A DNA stretch of 24,210 nucleotides from an uncultured Eubacteriales bacterium (GTDB taxonomy: Bacteria > Bacillota > Clostridia > Oscillospirales > Oscillospiraceae). The translations under genes were made by a program, and so were the position numbers. Each line of letters begins with the position of its first letter. The stretch's first letter is position 1. This document shows positions 13,482 through 21,983 of this stretch, piece by piece. The notes under the pieces were generated by a model. That model made no database searches and was not told the origin of the DNA. It saw nothing but the letters and a program-made list of their open reading frames with translations. The stretch covers positions 1 through 24,210 of the forward strand of contig URLT01000016.1 in NCBI GenBank assembly GCA_900548795.1. The letters run 5' to 3'.

Positions 13482-14833
13482 TTGTGCTTCTGCCGGTCGA
13501 AGCCGTGGATCCAGTCGCTCTTGAGATAGAACAGCAGGAAGACGATGCTGCTGACCGTCCACGTCAGGGGGTAGGCCGAGAAGATGACCCAGCTCTCGCC
13601 GACGAGCGGCACGACGACGCTGATATAGGTCACGCGCAGCACGCACCACGCGCCGAGCATGACGAACATCGGCACCATCGGCCGTCCCGCGCCGCGCATG
13701 ATGGCGGCGATGCAGTGCGAAAACGAGAGCATACAGAAAAACAGCGCCTCGACTTGGATCTGCCGCTCGCCGACGGCAATGGCGGCCTGATTATTTGTGA
13801 AGAAGGACAGCAGCGGCCGCGCCAGCAGGAGCATCAGCACGCCGATGACCTCGGCCATGACCACGCAGCTCACGATGCCGAACACGGAGCCCTTTTTCGC
13901 GCGGTCGTATTTCCCGGCGCCGAGGTTCTGACTGACGAAGGTCGTCAGCGCCATGGTGTAGCAGGTGATAGGCAGGAAGGCGAAGCCCTCGAGCTTGGAA
14001 TAGGTGCCGCAGCCGGCGACGGTGTCCTGCCCGAAGACGTTGATGTTCGACTGCACGACCACGTTGGCAAAGGCGATGATCGAGTTCTGCACGCCGGAGG
14101 GCAGGCCGTAGCGGATGATCTCCCGGAGCATGGCCGGCTGCAGGCGCACCTCGCGCAGGCGGAGCTTGTAGCCCTCGCCGCCGCGCATGAGCCGCAGGAT
14201 GCACAGGACCGTGCTGACGAACTGCGAGATGGTCGTGGCCAGCGCGGCCGACCAGACGCCCCAGCGGAACGCGCCGACAAAGAGAAAGTCGAGCGCGACG
14301 TTGACCAGCGAGGAGAAGATCAGGTAATACAGCGGGGACTTGCTGTCGCCGACGGCGCGCAGGATGCCCATGCCGAGGTTATACATGACGATCGCGAGCG
14401 AGCCGAGAAAATAAAAGCGGAAATATTCGACGGAATAGCGGAAATAGCTCTCGTCGGTCTGCATGAGGCGCAGCAGCGCCGGGGTGAAGGCCACGCCGAC
14501 GACCGTCAGCAGCACGCCGGCGAGCAGGCCGAAGGCCACGGTGGTGTGGATGGCGTCGTGCAGGTTTTTTTGATCCCGCGCGCCGAAGTAACGCGCGATC
14601 ACGACGCCCGCGCCGACGGCGATGCCCGAAAAGAAGCCCACCAGCAAGAACACGAGGCTCCCGGTGGACGTGACGGCGGCATATTGCGCGTCGTTGCAGT
14701 AGTGGCCGACGATCCATGCGTCGGCGGTGTTATAAAGCTGCTGAAAGATCTGCCCCAGCAGGATGGGGATGGCAAAAAGGGTCAGATTTTTCCAGATCGA
14801 CCCCTCGGTCAGTGAGATTTGATCCGTTTTCAT
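13466..14833 (-). CDS. MATE-family efflux transporter
   Basis: This 455-residue, 12-helix membrane protein is of the multidrug and toxin extrusion family, which exports organic cations and drugs against Na+ or H+. The N-terminal half has the family pattern IPILLGQIFQQLYNTADAWI and GTGILRAVGD-like text (GMGILRAVGDSKSPLYYL). The second half repeats it (LPSGVQNSIIAFANVVVQ, MRGAGRPMVPMFVML). The frame opens at 14890, but ATG 14831-14833 (MKTDQISL) fits the family. An AGGAGG site lies 16 bases upstream, with a potential GCGG-TTTT-CCGC hairpin between that could shorten the effective distance. The C-terminal KGTSD and the TAA stop come from the 58-bp repeat element. The substrate is unknown. Confidence 0.92.
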   Translation of the reverse strand: MKTDQISLTEGSIWKNLTLFAIPILLGQIFQQLYNTADAWIVGHYCNDAQYAAVTSTGSLVFLLVGFFSGIAVGAGVVIARYFGARDQKNLHDAIHTTVAFGLLAGVLLTVVGVAFTPALLRLMQTDESYFRYSVEYFRFYFLGSLAIVMYNLGMGILRAVGDSKSPLYYLIFSSLVNVALDFLFVGAFRWGVWSAALATTISQFVSTVLCILRLMRGGEGYKLRLREVRLQPAMLREIIRYGLPSGVQNSIIAFANVVVQSNINVFGQDTVAGCGTYSKLEGFAFLPITCYTMALTTFVSQNLGAGKYDRAKKGSVFGIVSCVVMAEVIGVLMLLLARPLLSFFTNNQAAIAVGERQIQVEALFFCMLSFSHCIAAIMRGAGRPMVPMFVMLGAWCVLRVTYISVVVPLVGESWVIFSAYPLTWTVSSIVFLLFYLKSDWIHGFDRQKHKGTSD

Positions 14834-14880
14834 GGCGGAAAACCGCGCGCCTCCTCTGTTATCGTAACTCGTGAAATGAT

Positions 14881-14909
14881 AGTATAGCACACGGCACGAC
14901 GCTTTTCAA
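14881..14909 (-). promoter_or_regulatory. Sigma-A promoter for the MATE gene
   Basis: On the minus strand TTGAAA (14904-14909), 17-bp spacer, TATACT (14881-14886). It is divergent from the glyS promoter about 90 bp away. Confidence 0.75.
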
Positions 14910-14998
14910 CCGGAAAATACGTTTTTTCTGTATTTTTATACGTTTTTGCGCGGACGGCAGAAAGCCCCGGCGAAACGGTTTTTCGGCGGCGCGGGCTA

Positions 14999-15027
14999 TT
15001 GACACGGCGGGCGAATCCGGGTATAAT
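14999..15027 (+). promoter_or_regulatory. Sigma-A promoter for glycyl-tRNA synthetase
   Basis: TTGACA (14999-15004), 17-bp spacer, TATAAT (15022-15027), a full consensus match. The leader to the ATG is only about 28 nt, too short for a T-box. Confidence 0.9.
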
Positions 15028-15062
15028 AAATTGTTAGAATTTGAACATTTTGGAGGCATACC

Positions 15063-16496
15063 ATGCTCAAAAATACCGAAAAAACCATGGACAAGCTGGT
15101 CGCGCTGTGCAAAAATCGCGGCTATGTCTTCGCCGGCTCCGAGATCTACGGCGGCCTTGCCAACACGTGGGACTACGGCCCGCTCGGCGTCGAGCTGAAA
15201 AACAACATCAAGCGCGCTTGGTGGAAGAAATTCGTGCAGGAGAACCCCTATAACGTCGGTCTGGATTCCGCGATCCTGATGAACCCGCAGACGTGGGTGG
15301 CCTCCGGCCATCTGGGCGGCTTCTCCGACCCGCTGATGGACTGCCGCGAGTGCAAGGAGCGCTTCCGCGCCGACAAGCTCATCGAGGACTTCTGCGCCGA
15401 GCAGGGTCTTGAGCTGCCGAAGCCCATCGACGCCTTCTCGCAGGCCGAGATGAAGGACTTCATCGAGCAGCATCAGATCCCCTGCCCCACCTGCGGCAAG
15501 CATAACTTCACCGACATCCGTCAGTTCAACCTCATGTTCAAGACCTTCCAGGGCGTCACCGAGGACGCCAAGAACACGGTCTATCTGCGCCCGGAGACGG
15601 CGCAGGGCATTTTCGTCAATTTCTGCAACGTCCAGCGCACCACGCGCAAAAAGCTGCCCTTCGGCATCGGCCAGATCGGCAAATCCTTCCGCAACGAGAT
15701 CACGCCGGGCAACTTCATCTTCCGCGTGCGCGAGTTTGAGCAGATGGAGCTGGAGTTCTTCTGCGAGCCGGGCAGCGACCTTGAGTGGTTCGCCTATTGG
15801 CGCGGCTTCTGCAAGCAGTGGCTGCTGAGCCTCGGCATGAAGGAGGAGAACCTCCGTCTGCGCGACCATGACCCGGAGGAGCTGTGCTTCTATTCCAAGG
15901 CGACGACCGACTTCGAGTTCCTCTTCCCGTTCGGCTGGGGCGAGCTTTGGGGCGTGGCCGACCGCACGGATTACGACCTGACGCAGCACCAGAACACCTC
16001 GGGCAAGGATCTGACCTATTTCGACCAGGAAAAGAACACCCGCTATATCCCCTATGTCATCGAGCCGTCGCTCGGCGTCGAGCGCAGCTTCCTCGCCTTC
16101 CTCGCAGACGCCTATGACGAGGAGGTCGTCGGGCAGGACAAGAACGGCAAGGACGACGTGCGCACCGTGCTGCATCTGCATCCGGCGCTCGCGCCCTTCA
16201 AGGCCGCCGTGCTGCCGCTGAGCAAGAAGCTCAGCCCCGCCGCCGCCGAGATCTACAACGACCTGCGCAAGGACTTCATGGTCGACTTCGACGACGCCGG
16301 CTCCATCGGCAAGCGCTACCGCCGCGAGGACGAGATCGGCACGCCCTACTGCATCACGGTCGACTTTGCCACCGTCGGCGACGAGACCACCCCGGCCGAC
16401 CACGCCGTCACCGTGCGCGACCGCGACACCATGGAGCAGGTTCGCATCCCGATCGCGGAGCTGAAGGCCTACCTCGCCGAAAAGCTCGCGTTTTAA
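15063..16496 (+). CDS. glyS: Glycyl-tRNA synthetase, alpha2 type
   Basis: This 477-residue class II synthetase charges tRNA-Gly in the cytoplasm. It is the single-chain homodimeric type, not the alpha2-beta2 form. Motif 2 region FRNEITPGNFIFRVREFEQME is at about 209-229, RPETAQGIF at 176-184, and motif 3 SLGVERSFLAFL at about 336-347. Two CxxC pairs (Cys94/Cys97 and Cys141/Cys144) could hold a zinc ion. The anticodon-binding domain fills the last ~130 residues. ATG 15063 has GGAGG 6 bases upstream. The same gene is called glyQS in some annotations. It is followed 35 bases later by a sulfatase gene that may be read from the same transcript. Confidence 0.97.
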   Translation: MLKNTEKTMDKLVALCKNRGYVFAGSEIYGGLANTWDYGPLGVELKNNIKRAWWKKFVQENPYNVGLDSAILMNPQTWVASGHLGGFSDPLMDCRECKERFRADKLIEDFCAEQGLELPKPIDAFSQAEMKDFIEQHQIPCPTCGKHNFTDIRQFNLMFKTFQGVTEDAKNTVYLRPETAQGIFVNFCNVQRTTRKKLPFGIGQIGKSFRNEITPGNFIFRVREFEQMELEFFCEPGSDLEWFAYWRGFCKQWLLSLGMKEENLRLRDHDPEELCFYSKATTDFEFLFPFGWGELWGVADRTDYDLTQHQNTSGKDLTYFDQEKNTRYIPYVIEPSLGVERSFLAFLADAYDEEVVGQDKNGKDDVRTVLHLHPALAPFKAAVLPLSKKLSPAAAEIYNDLRKDFMVDFDDAGSIGKRYRREDEIGTPYCITVDFATVGDETTPADHAVTVRDRDTMEQVRIPIAELKAYLAEKLAF

Positions 16497-16531
16497 TCCG
16501 CCCGATCGGCGAAGGGGGGCGTGAGGCGGCC

Positions 16532-18418
16532 ATGAAACGATCCGGAACCGGCACGGTGCGGCGGCAAAGGCGCTCTCTGCTCAGGCCGCCGGAGCTGTCC
16601 GCGCGCGCGAGCCGCGCGCTGACGCTCGGGCTGCTGCCCGGCGCCGCGCTCGGCACGCACCTGCTCTGCCTGTACATCGGCACGCTGGATTTTTCCGGCG
16701 CACGCTTCTTCTCTTATTTTCGACACCCGGCGGTCTTTCTGCTGAATCTGCTGCCGGTCGTGCTGCTCGTCGCGCTGTTCTGGTTTTTGACCAACCGCGC
16801 GTGGCTGGCCTTCCTGCTGCCCTCGGCGCTGCTGGTGCTCGTGTCCTTCATCAACTATTTCAAGATCGCCATTCGCGGCGACCCGCTGATCGCCGAGGAT
16901 CTGCTGCTCATCGGCGAGGGTGCGGGCACCATGGGCGACTATGAGCTGCATTTTCCGGCGCTGTTCTTCGTCTCCTTCGGGCTGGTGCTCGTCGGGGCGC
17001 TCGCGCTCATGCGCTATGCGCGCGCCCGCATCCCCAAGAAGCGCTTCTGGGTGCGCGCGCTTGGCGTGCTGGCCTGCGTGGCGCTGGGGCTGCTGTCGTG
17101 GCGGCTGTGGTACGGCGACAAGGCGCTTTATGACGCGCAGAGCGCCGACGGCGTGTTCAACTGCGAGCGCGAGTCGGAGCAAAGCGCCTCGCGCGGGCTG
17201 CTCTGGTCGTTTCTGCACTCGGTCAGGCAGACCCTGCCGATGAAGCCCGAGGGCTACAGCGACGCGGCGGCGCAGGCGCTGCTGGCGCGCTATGAGGACG
17301 CCGACATCCCCGCCGGCGAGCGCGTGAACGTGATCGCGACGATGCTCGAGAGCTTCTCCGACCTCTCCGCGCTGGGCGGCGTGACGCTTGCGCGCGATCC
17401 CTATGCCTCGCTGCACGCTCTGCAGGCCGAGAGCTACTGCGGCACGCTGATCTCCGACACGAACGGCGGCGGCACGATCAACGCCGAGCGCTCCTTCGTG
17501 ACGGGCTTTGCCTATCCGCACACGCGCTACCGCCGCGACACGTGGTCTTACGCCCGGTATTTTGCGGCGCAGGGCTACTCCACGCAGGGCGGGCATCCGG
17601 GCTACGAATGGTTCTATGACCGCAAGCGCGTAAACGAGAACCTCGGCTTTTCGCGCTACGATTTCATGGAGAACCACTACGAGGCGCTGCTCACCGGCCA
17701 AAACGGCTACCGGGGGCATCCCGACGACGCGACCTTCTTCGCAGACCTCCGCGCCGATTATCTCGCGCGCGACCCGTCGCAGCCCTATTTCTCCTTCAGC
17801 GTGACCTATCAGGGGCACAGCCCCTATAGCGACACGGCGCTCGAGGGCGCGCAGTATCTGCCGCACGACGGCCTGTCCGACGGCGCATACTGCATGATCA
17901 ACAACTACCTCAGCACCGTCGCCGACACCGATCGGCAGATCGGCGCCTTTGTCGACGCCTTCCGCAGCGACGACGCGCCGGTCGTGCTGGTCTTCTTCGG
18001 CGACCACAAGCCGACCCTCGGCACGGGCAACTGCTACTATGCCGAGCTGGGCGTGAACGTGAACGAGAACAGCGACGAGGGCTGCCGCAATCTCTATTCC
18101 ACGCCCTATCTGATCTGGGCGAACGACGCCGCCAAGCGCGTTTTGGGCAAGCCCTTCGCCGGGCAGGGCAGGACGATCTCGCCAAACTTCCTGATGGCCG
18201 AGGTGTTCGACTGCTGCGGCTGGCAGGGGCCTGCGTGGACGCAGCTCCAGCGCGAGGCGTGCAGCCGCATTCCGGTCATCCACCGGCAGGAGCGGTTTTT
18301 GATAAACGGCGAATGGACGCTCGCGCTCCGGCCTGACGACCGAACGGTCTACGACGGGCTGCGCATCGCCGAATACTACGTCCGCGAACAGCTTTTGCGC
18401 AAGGGGGACGGCGATTGA
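16532..18418 (+). CDS. LTA synthase-family sulfatase-fold membrane protein
   Basis: This 628-residue protein has about five N-terminal membrane segments (about 30-190) and an extracellular alkaline-phosphatase-fold domain. Catalytic features of lipoteichoic acid synthase-like enzymes are visible: Glu273 in MLESFSD, the nucleophile Thr315 in NGGGTINAE, His429 in YQGHSPY, and Asp491-His492 in FFGDHKP. Such enzymes transfer phosphoglycerol from phosphatidylglycerol to a polymer or glycan outside the cell. The exact acceptor is not readable, and related clostridial proteins may decorate other glycans. ATG 16532 has only a moderate site (GTGAGGCGG). It lies 35 bases after glyS with no terminator between, so co-transcription is likely. 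Confidence 0.9.
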   Translation: MKRSGTGTVRRQRRSLLRPPELSARASRALTLGLLPGAALGTHLLCLYIGTLDFSGARFFSYFRHPAVFLLNLLPVVLLVALFWFLTNRAWLAFLLPSALLVLVSFINYFKIAIRGDPLIAEDLLLIGEGAGTMGDYELHFPALFFVSFGLVLVGALALMRYARARIPKKRFWVRALGVLACVALGLLSWRLWYGDKALYDAQSADGVFNCERESEQSASRGLLWSFLHSVRQTLPMKPEGYSDAAAQALLARYEDADIPAGERVNVIATMLESFSDLSALGGVTLARDPYASLHALQAESYCGTLISDTNGGGTINAERSFVTGFAYPHTRYRRDTWSYARYFAAQGYSTQGGHPGYEWFYDRKRVNENLGFSRYDFMENHYEALLTGQNGYRGHPDDATFFADLRADYLARDPSQPYFSFSVTYQGHSPYSDTALEGAQYLPHDGLSDGAYCMINNYLSTVADTDRQIGAFVDAFRSDDAPVVLVFFGDHKPTLGTGNCYYAELGVNVNENSDEGCRNLYSTPYLIWANDAAKRVLGKPFAGQGRTISPNFLMAEVFDCCGWQGPAWTQLQREACSRIPVIHRQERFLINGEWTLALRPDDRTVYDGLRIAEYYVREQLLRKGDGD

Positions 18419-18440
18419 GCCGCGCCTGTCCCATATCATA

Positions 18441-18455
18441 GGGATCTCCGATCCC
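18441..18455 (+). other. Small hairpin before the transketolase genes
   Basis: GGGATC-TCC-GATCCC forms a 6-bp stem with a 3-nt loop in the 63-base gap between the sulfatase and transketolase genes. No T tract and no clear promoter are seen in the gap, so its role is uncertain. Confidence 0.3.
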
Positions 18456-18481
18456 CAAAAACTTGGAAAGGAATCATTTTC

Positions 18482-19327
18482 ATGGAAAAACTTCAAGGTA
18501 AGCAGCTCGCCATCATGGCAAACCGCGCGCGTCTGCTGGCGCTCGACGCGGTGCATACGGCCGCATCCGGCCACATCGGCGGCAGCCTGTCGATCGTCGA
18601 CGCGCTGACCACCCTCTATTTCAACGTCATGAACGTCGATCCCGCGCATCCGCAGGCTCCCGACCGCGACCGCTTCGTGCTCTCGAAGGGTCACACCACT
18701 CCCGCGCTCTATTCCGTGCTGGCTCTGCGCGGCTTCTTCCCGGTTGAGGATATCAAGCTCTTCCGCTCCATCAAGGGGCACTACTCCGGCCACCCCGATA
18801 TGCGGCACGTCCGCGGCGTGGATATGTCCACCGGCTCTCTGGGGCAGGGGCTTTCCGCCGCCGTCGGCATGGCGCTGGCCGGCAAGCTCAGCAAGAAATC
18901 CTATCGCGTCTACGCCGCCTGCGGCGACGGCGAGATCGCCGAGGGACAGATCTGGGAGGCGGCCATGTCCGCCGCGAAATATCACCTCGACAATCTGTGC
19001 ATCATGGTCGACGTGAACGGCCTGCAGATCGACGGCGCGACCGCCGACGTCATGCCGTCCGAGCCGCTGGACAAGAAGTTTGAGGCCTTCAACTGGAACG
19101 TCATCCACGTCGACGGCCACGATTACGACGCGCTCGTCAAGGCCTTTGCCGAGGCCGAGACCGTCAAGGGCAAGCCGACCGCGCTCCTGCTCAAGACCGT
19201 CAAGGGCAAGGGCGTCTCCTTCATGGAGAATAACGCCGGCTGGCACGGCAAGGCGCCGAACGACGAGCAGTATGAGCAGGCCAAGGCCGAAGTCGAAGCA
19301 AAATTAGCAGAACTGGAGGGCAAGTAA
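18482..19327 (+). CDS. Transketolase, N-terminal subunit
   Basis: This 281-residue protein carries the thiamine-diphosphate-binding half of transketolase. His31 (ASGHIGGSLS), His71 (SKGHTTPALY) and His104 (YSGHPD) fit active-site histidines. The metal and TPP motif GDGEIAEGQ begins at 148 and closes with the asparagine of DVNG (177-180). Transketolase moves two-carbon units in the non-oxidative pentose phosphate pathway. This is a true split subunit, not a frameshift: the second half has its own start and ribosome binding site one base after this stop. ATG 18482 has GGAAAGGA upstream. Confidence 0.95.
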   Translation: MEKLQGKQLAIMANRARLLALDAVHTAASGHIGGSLSIVDALTTLYFNVMNVDPAHPQAPDRDRFVLSKGHTTPALYSVLALRGFFPVEDIKLFRSIKGHYSGHPDMRHVRGVDMSTGSLGQGLSAAVGMALAGKLSKKSYRVYAACGDGEIAEGQIWEAAMSAAKYHLDNLCIMVDVNGLQIDGATADVMPSEPLDKKFEAFNWNVIHVDGHDYDALVKAFAEAETVKGKPTALLLKTVKGKGVSFMENNAGWHGKAPNDEQYEQAKAEVEAKLAELEGK

Positions 19328-19328
19328 T

Positions 19329-20276
19329 ATGGCAGGAAAGATTTCCACCCGCGCCGCCTACGGCGAAGCGCTGGTCGAGCTGGCGGAGCAGTATCCCGAG
19401 CTGGTCGTGCTCGACGCCGACCTCGCCAACGCAACCATGACCAAGGGCTTTGCGGCCAAATATCCCGAGCGCTTCTTTGACATGGGCATCGCCGAGTGCA
19501 ACATGACCGGCGTCGCCGCCGGCCTGTCCACCTGCGGCTTCAAGCCCTTCACCGACACCTTCGCCATCTTTGCCACCGGCAGAGCATGGGAGCAGGTGCG
19601 CAATTCCGTCGCCTATCCCCGCCTGAACGTCAAGATCGTCGGCTCGCACGGCGGCCTGTCCGTCGGCGAGGACGGCGCGACGCATCAGAGCGTCGAGGAT
19701 CTGGCGCTCATGCGCGTCATCCCCGGCATGAAGGTGCTCTGCCCCTGCGACGGCAACGAGATGAAGCTCGCCGTTAAGGCGCTGCTGGACTATGAAGGCC
19801 CGGCCTATCTGCGCCTTGGCCGCGCCGCCGTCGAGACCGTCACCGACGAGATCGAGGGCTACCGCTTCGAGCTGGATAAGGGCGCCACCCTTGCAGACGG
19901 CAAGGACGTCGCCGTCATCGCCACCGGCATGATGGTGCAGCTTGCGCTCAAGGCGCGTGAGACGATGGCCGCCGAGGGCGTGTCCGTCCGCGTCATTGAT
20001 ATGCACACGATCAAGCCGCTCGACACCGAGCTGGTTCTGCGCGCGGCGCAGGAGACCGGCTGCATCGTCACCTCCGAGGAGCACAGCGTCATCGGCGGTC
20101 TGGGCGGCGCGGTCGCCGAGTTCCTCGCCGAGAACTGCCCGACGCCCGTCGTGCGCCACGGCGTGAACGACGAATTCGGCCGCAGCGGCACCGCAGGGGC
20201 GGTTCTGGAGCACTACGGTCTGACGGCCGAGGTGCTCTGCGAAAAGATCCGCGAAGCGCTCAGCAAAAAGAAATAA
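19329..20276 (+). CDS. Transketolase, C-terminal subunit
   Basis: This 315-residue protein provides the pyrimidine-binding and C-terminal domains. The catalytic glutamate is Glu56 in FDMGIAECNMTGVAAG, which activates TPP of the partner subunit. His119 in DGATHQSVEDLALMR fits the conserved substrate-binding histidine. The C-terminal domain includes VIDMHTIKPLD. ATG 19329 lies one base after the N-subunit stop, with GGAGGG about 9 bases upstream inside that gene. The two chains should form a heterotetramer equivalent to the usual transketolase dimer. Confidence 0.95.
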   Translation: MAGKISTRAAYGEALVELAEQYPELVVLDADLANATMTKGFAAKYPERFFDMGIAECNMTGVAAGLSTCGFKPFTDTFAIFATGRAWEQVRNSVAYPRLNVKIVGSHGGLSVGEDGATHQSVEDLALMRVIPGMKVLCPCDGNEMKLAVKALLDYEGPAYLRLGRAAVETVTDEIEGYRFELDKGATLADGKDVAVIATGMMVQLALKARETMAAEGVSVRVIDMHTIKPLDTELVLRAAQETGCIVTSEEHSVIGGLGGAVAEFLAENCPTPVVRHGVNDEFGRSGTAGAVLEHYGLTAEVLCEKIREALSKKK

Positions 20277-20304
20277 TTTTTCCCGCTCTGCACATCCTAT
20301 CATA

Positions 20305-20360
20305 AAGGCACCGCCGCACGATTCGGCAAGACAATTTGGCGCAATTGCGCGGCGCCGCCT
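20305..20360 (+). repeat. 56-bp repeat, copy 2 (AGGC family)
   Basis: It begins AAGGCACCGCCGCACGATTC and ends GCGGCGCCGCCT, and matches the reverse of 8895-8950 at 40 of 56 positions. It is followed by the hairpin AAGACTCCGGCG / CGCCGGGGTCTT (20362-20385) and then by a GGGAACCTCTGA terminus at 20389. Confidence 0.6.
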
Positions 20361-20361
20361 C

Positions 20362-20385
20362 AAGACTCCGGCGCGCCGGGGTCTT
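20362..20385 (+). terminator. Candidate terminator after transketolase
   Basis: AAGACTCCGGCG (20362-20373) and CGCCGGGGTCTT (20374-20385) pair at 11 of 12 positions. Only a TTAT follows, so termination may be weak. Confidence 0.4.
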
Positions 20386-20388
20386 ATA

Positions 20389-20487
20389 GGGAACCTCTGA
20401 AGCGCGGCCGAGCGGCGGAGCTTGCCGATCAAGGATCGGCGCAAAGCCCTCGCCCGGGGAAAAGACCCGCGCCGGATCAGAGCTTCC
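20389..20487. repeat. 99-bp copy of the TIR-bounded element
   Basis: The left end GGGAACCTCTGA (20389-20400) is perfect and the right end TCAGAGCTTCC (20477-20487) has one change. The centre is the hairpin GCCGATC-AAG-GATCGGC. AAAAGACCCGC near the right end is shared with the 161-bp element, but the rest differs. It ends just upstream of the ribosome binding site of the next gene. Confidence 0.6.
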
Positions 20488-20507
20488 TGAAAACGGGAGG
20501 TAGCAAC

Positions 20508-20816
20508 ATGGCACTCAAGGACGAATGGAAGAAGACCGGGCAGGAGCTGGGCGACGCGTTCACCGGGCTGGGCAAGAGCCTCGTCCGCACGGCGAAGGTC
20601 GGCGCGGACATGGCGCAGAACTGGGCGGAGGATCGCGACCCGCGCGAGGGCATCCCGCAGCCAAACGTCACGAACGACGGAAGCTGGCCGGAAACCGGCC
20701 GCCGGATGGGCGACGCGCTGGAGCAGCTCGGAAAAACCGTGCTCCACACCGCAAAAACCGGCGCAAAAAAGGCCGAGGACTGGGCGGAGCAGGACGGAAA
20801 GAAAGAAACGGAATGA
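20508..20816 (+). CDS. Small helical protein with an internal duplication, function unknown
   Basis: This 102-residue, highly charged soluble protein has no signal peptide. It consists of two imperfect copies of one unit (about 7-41 and 60-94, offset 53). The shared pattern is W-x2-TG-x3-GDA-x3-LGK-x3-TAK-x-GA-x3-A-x-WAE, joined by a Pro/Asn-rich linker (44-59). The units should form amphipathic helices. I do not recognise a family. ATG 20508 has GGGAGG 7 bases upstream, directly after the 99-bp repeat. Its stop overlaps the start of the cysteine desulfurase gene as ATGA, so the two are probably co-translated. A functional link to sulfur transfer is only inference from this coupling. Confidence 0.75.
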   Translation: MALKDEWKKTGQELGDAFTGLGKSLVRTAKVGADMAQNWAEDRDPREGIPQPNVTNDGSWPETGRRMGDALEQLGKTVLHTAKTGAKKAEDWAEQDGKKETE

Positions 20817-21940
20817 TCTATCTGGATAATGCCGCCACCACGCGACCCTGTGCCGCAGCCGTGGCGGCCATTTCCGACGCGCTGACGGAGCACTGGGCGA
20901 ACCCCAGCGCGCTCTACCGTCAGGGCGTCGAGGCGGCGCGGCTCCTGCGCCGCTGCCGTGCCGATGTGGCAGCCGCCCTCGGCGCGGAAAGCCCCGACCG
21001 GGTGGCGTTCACCTCCGGCGGGACGGAGTCGGACAACTGGGCGCTGCTCGGCGCGGCCGAGCGCCTCGGCAAGCGCGGCAAACACATCATCACGACCGCC
21101 GTCGAGCACCACGCCGTGCTGCATCCGCTGCAGAAGCTTGCCGAGCGCGGCTTTGAGATCACCTATTTGCAGCCGGACGCCCTCGGGCGCGTGAGCGTCG
21201 AGCAGCTTCAGCAGGCGCTCCGGCCGGACACGATCCTCGTGAGCATTATGATGGTCAACAACGAGTCCGGCGCGGTCATGCCGATCGAAAAAATGGCCGC
21301 GCTGACGCATCGCGTCTGCCCCGACGCGCTGTTTCACACCGACGCCGTGCAGGGCTTCTTCAAGCTGCCCTTCGCGGCGCGGACGCTGGGCGCGGATCTG
21401 ATCTCGATCTCCGGGCACAAGATCCACGCCAGCAAGGGCGTCGGCGCGCTTTACATCAAAAAATCCCTGCCTGCGCTGCTCCTCGGCGGCGGTCAGGAGC
21501 GCGGTCTGCGCAGCGGCACGGAGAACCTGCCCGGCATCGCCGGACTGGCCGCGGCCTGCGCGGCGCAGCTTCCGACCCGGATGCAGACGATCGCGCGGCA
21601 GAACGCGCTGAAAACGCGCCTGCAGGAGGCGCTGCGCGCCATGCCGGGGGTCACCCTGCTCGGCGCGCAGGACGCGCCGCACGTGGTCAATCTCGCCGTG
21701 GCGGGTCTGCGCTCGCAGGGGCTCATCAACGCCCTTCAGGATCGCGACATCTGCGTCTCGGCGGGCAGCGCGTGCAGCAAGGGGCGCCGCAGCCATGTGC
21801 TCGAGGCCATGGGCGTCGACCCGGTGCTGATCGACGGCTCGATCCGCGTCTCGCTCAGCGGCGAGACGACCGGAGACGAGATCGACGCGTTTTTGCAGGC
21901 TTTGCCGCAGGCGATCGCCGCGCTGCGGCCGCACAAATAA
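20813..21940 (+). CDS. Cysteine desulfurase (IscS/NifS family)
   Basis: This 375-residue PLP enzyme takes sulfur from cysteine for Fe-S clusters or tRNA thiolation. Visible residues are His99 (VEHHAVLH), Asp177 and Gln180 (HTDAVQ), the PLP lysine Lys203 (SGHKIHASKG) and the persulfide cysteine Cys321 (SAGSACSKG). A short loop around the cysteine looks like group I or a close relative. ATG 20813-20815 overlaps the upstream stop codon and has only a weak GAAAGAAACGGA site, so translation is likely coupled to the small helical protein. No IscU/NifU scaffold or ThiI follows in the window. Confidence 0.93.
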   Translation: MIYLDNAATTRPCAAAVAAISDALTEHWANPSALYRQGVEAARLLRRCRADVAAALGAESPDRVAFTSGGTESDNWALLGAAERLGKRGKHIITTAVEHHAVLHPLQKLAERGFEITYLQPDALGRVSVEQLQQALRPDTILVSIMMVNNESGAVMPIEKMAALTHRVCPDALFHTDAVQGFFKLPFAARTLGADLISISGHKIHASKGVGALYIKKSLPALLLGGGQERGLRSGTENLPGIAGLAAACAAQLPTRMQTIARQNALKTRLQEALRAMPGVTLLGAQDAPHVVNLAVAGLRSQGLINALQDRDICVSAGSACSKGRRSHVLEAMGVDPVLIDGSIRVSLSGETTGDEIDAFLQALPQAIAALRPHK

Positions 21941-21950
21941 AAGCATAAAA

Positions 21951-21969
21951 CGCCCCGCCTTGCGGGGCG
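21951..21969 (-). terminator. Hairpin after cysteine desulfurase, with a T tract only on the minus strand
   Basis: CGCCCCGC-CTT-GCGGGGCG is an 8-bp perfect stem 10 bases after the stop. On the plus strand no T run follows, so transcription could continue into the riboswitch. On the minus strand it is followed by TTTTATGC and would end antisense transcripts. Confidence 0.5.
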
Positions 21970-21983
21970 CACAGAAAGAATCC

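Noticed and set aside
15005..15062. T-box leader for glycyl-tRNA synthetase
   Set aside because: The promoter is only about 35 bases from the start codon, too short for a T-box.
16493..19246. 917-codon open frame antisense to the sulfatase and transketolase genes
   Set aside because: GC-driven shadow frame; both plus-strand genes are complete with catalytic motifs.
18482..20276. Transketolase in two pieces as a possible frameshift
   Set aside because: Each half has its own start and ribosome binding site, and split transketolases are a known arrangement in many bacteria.
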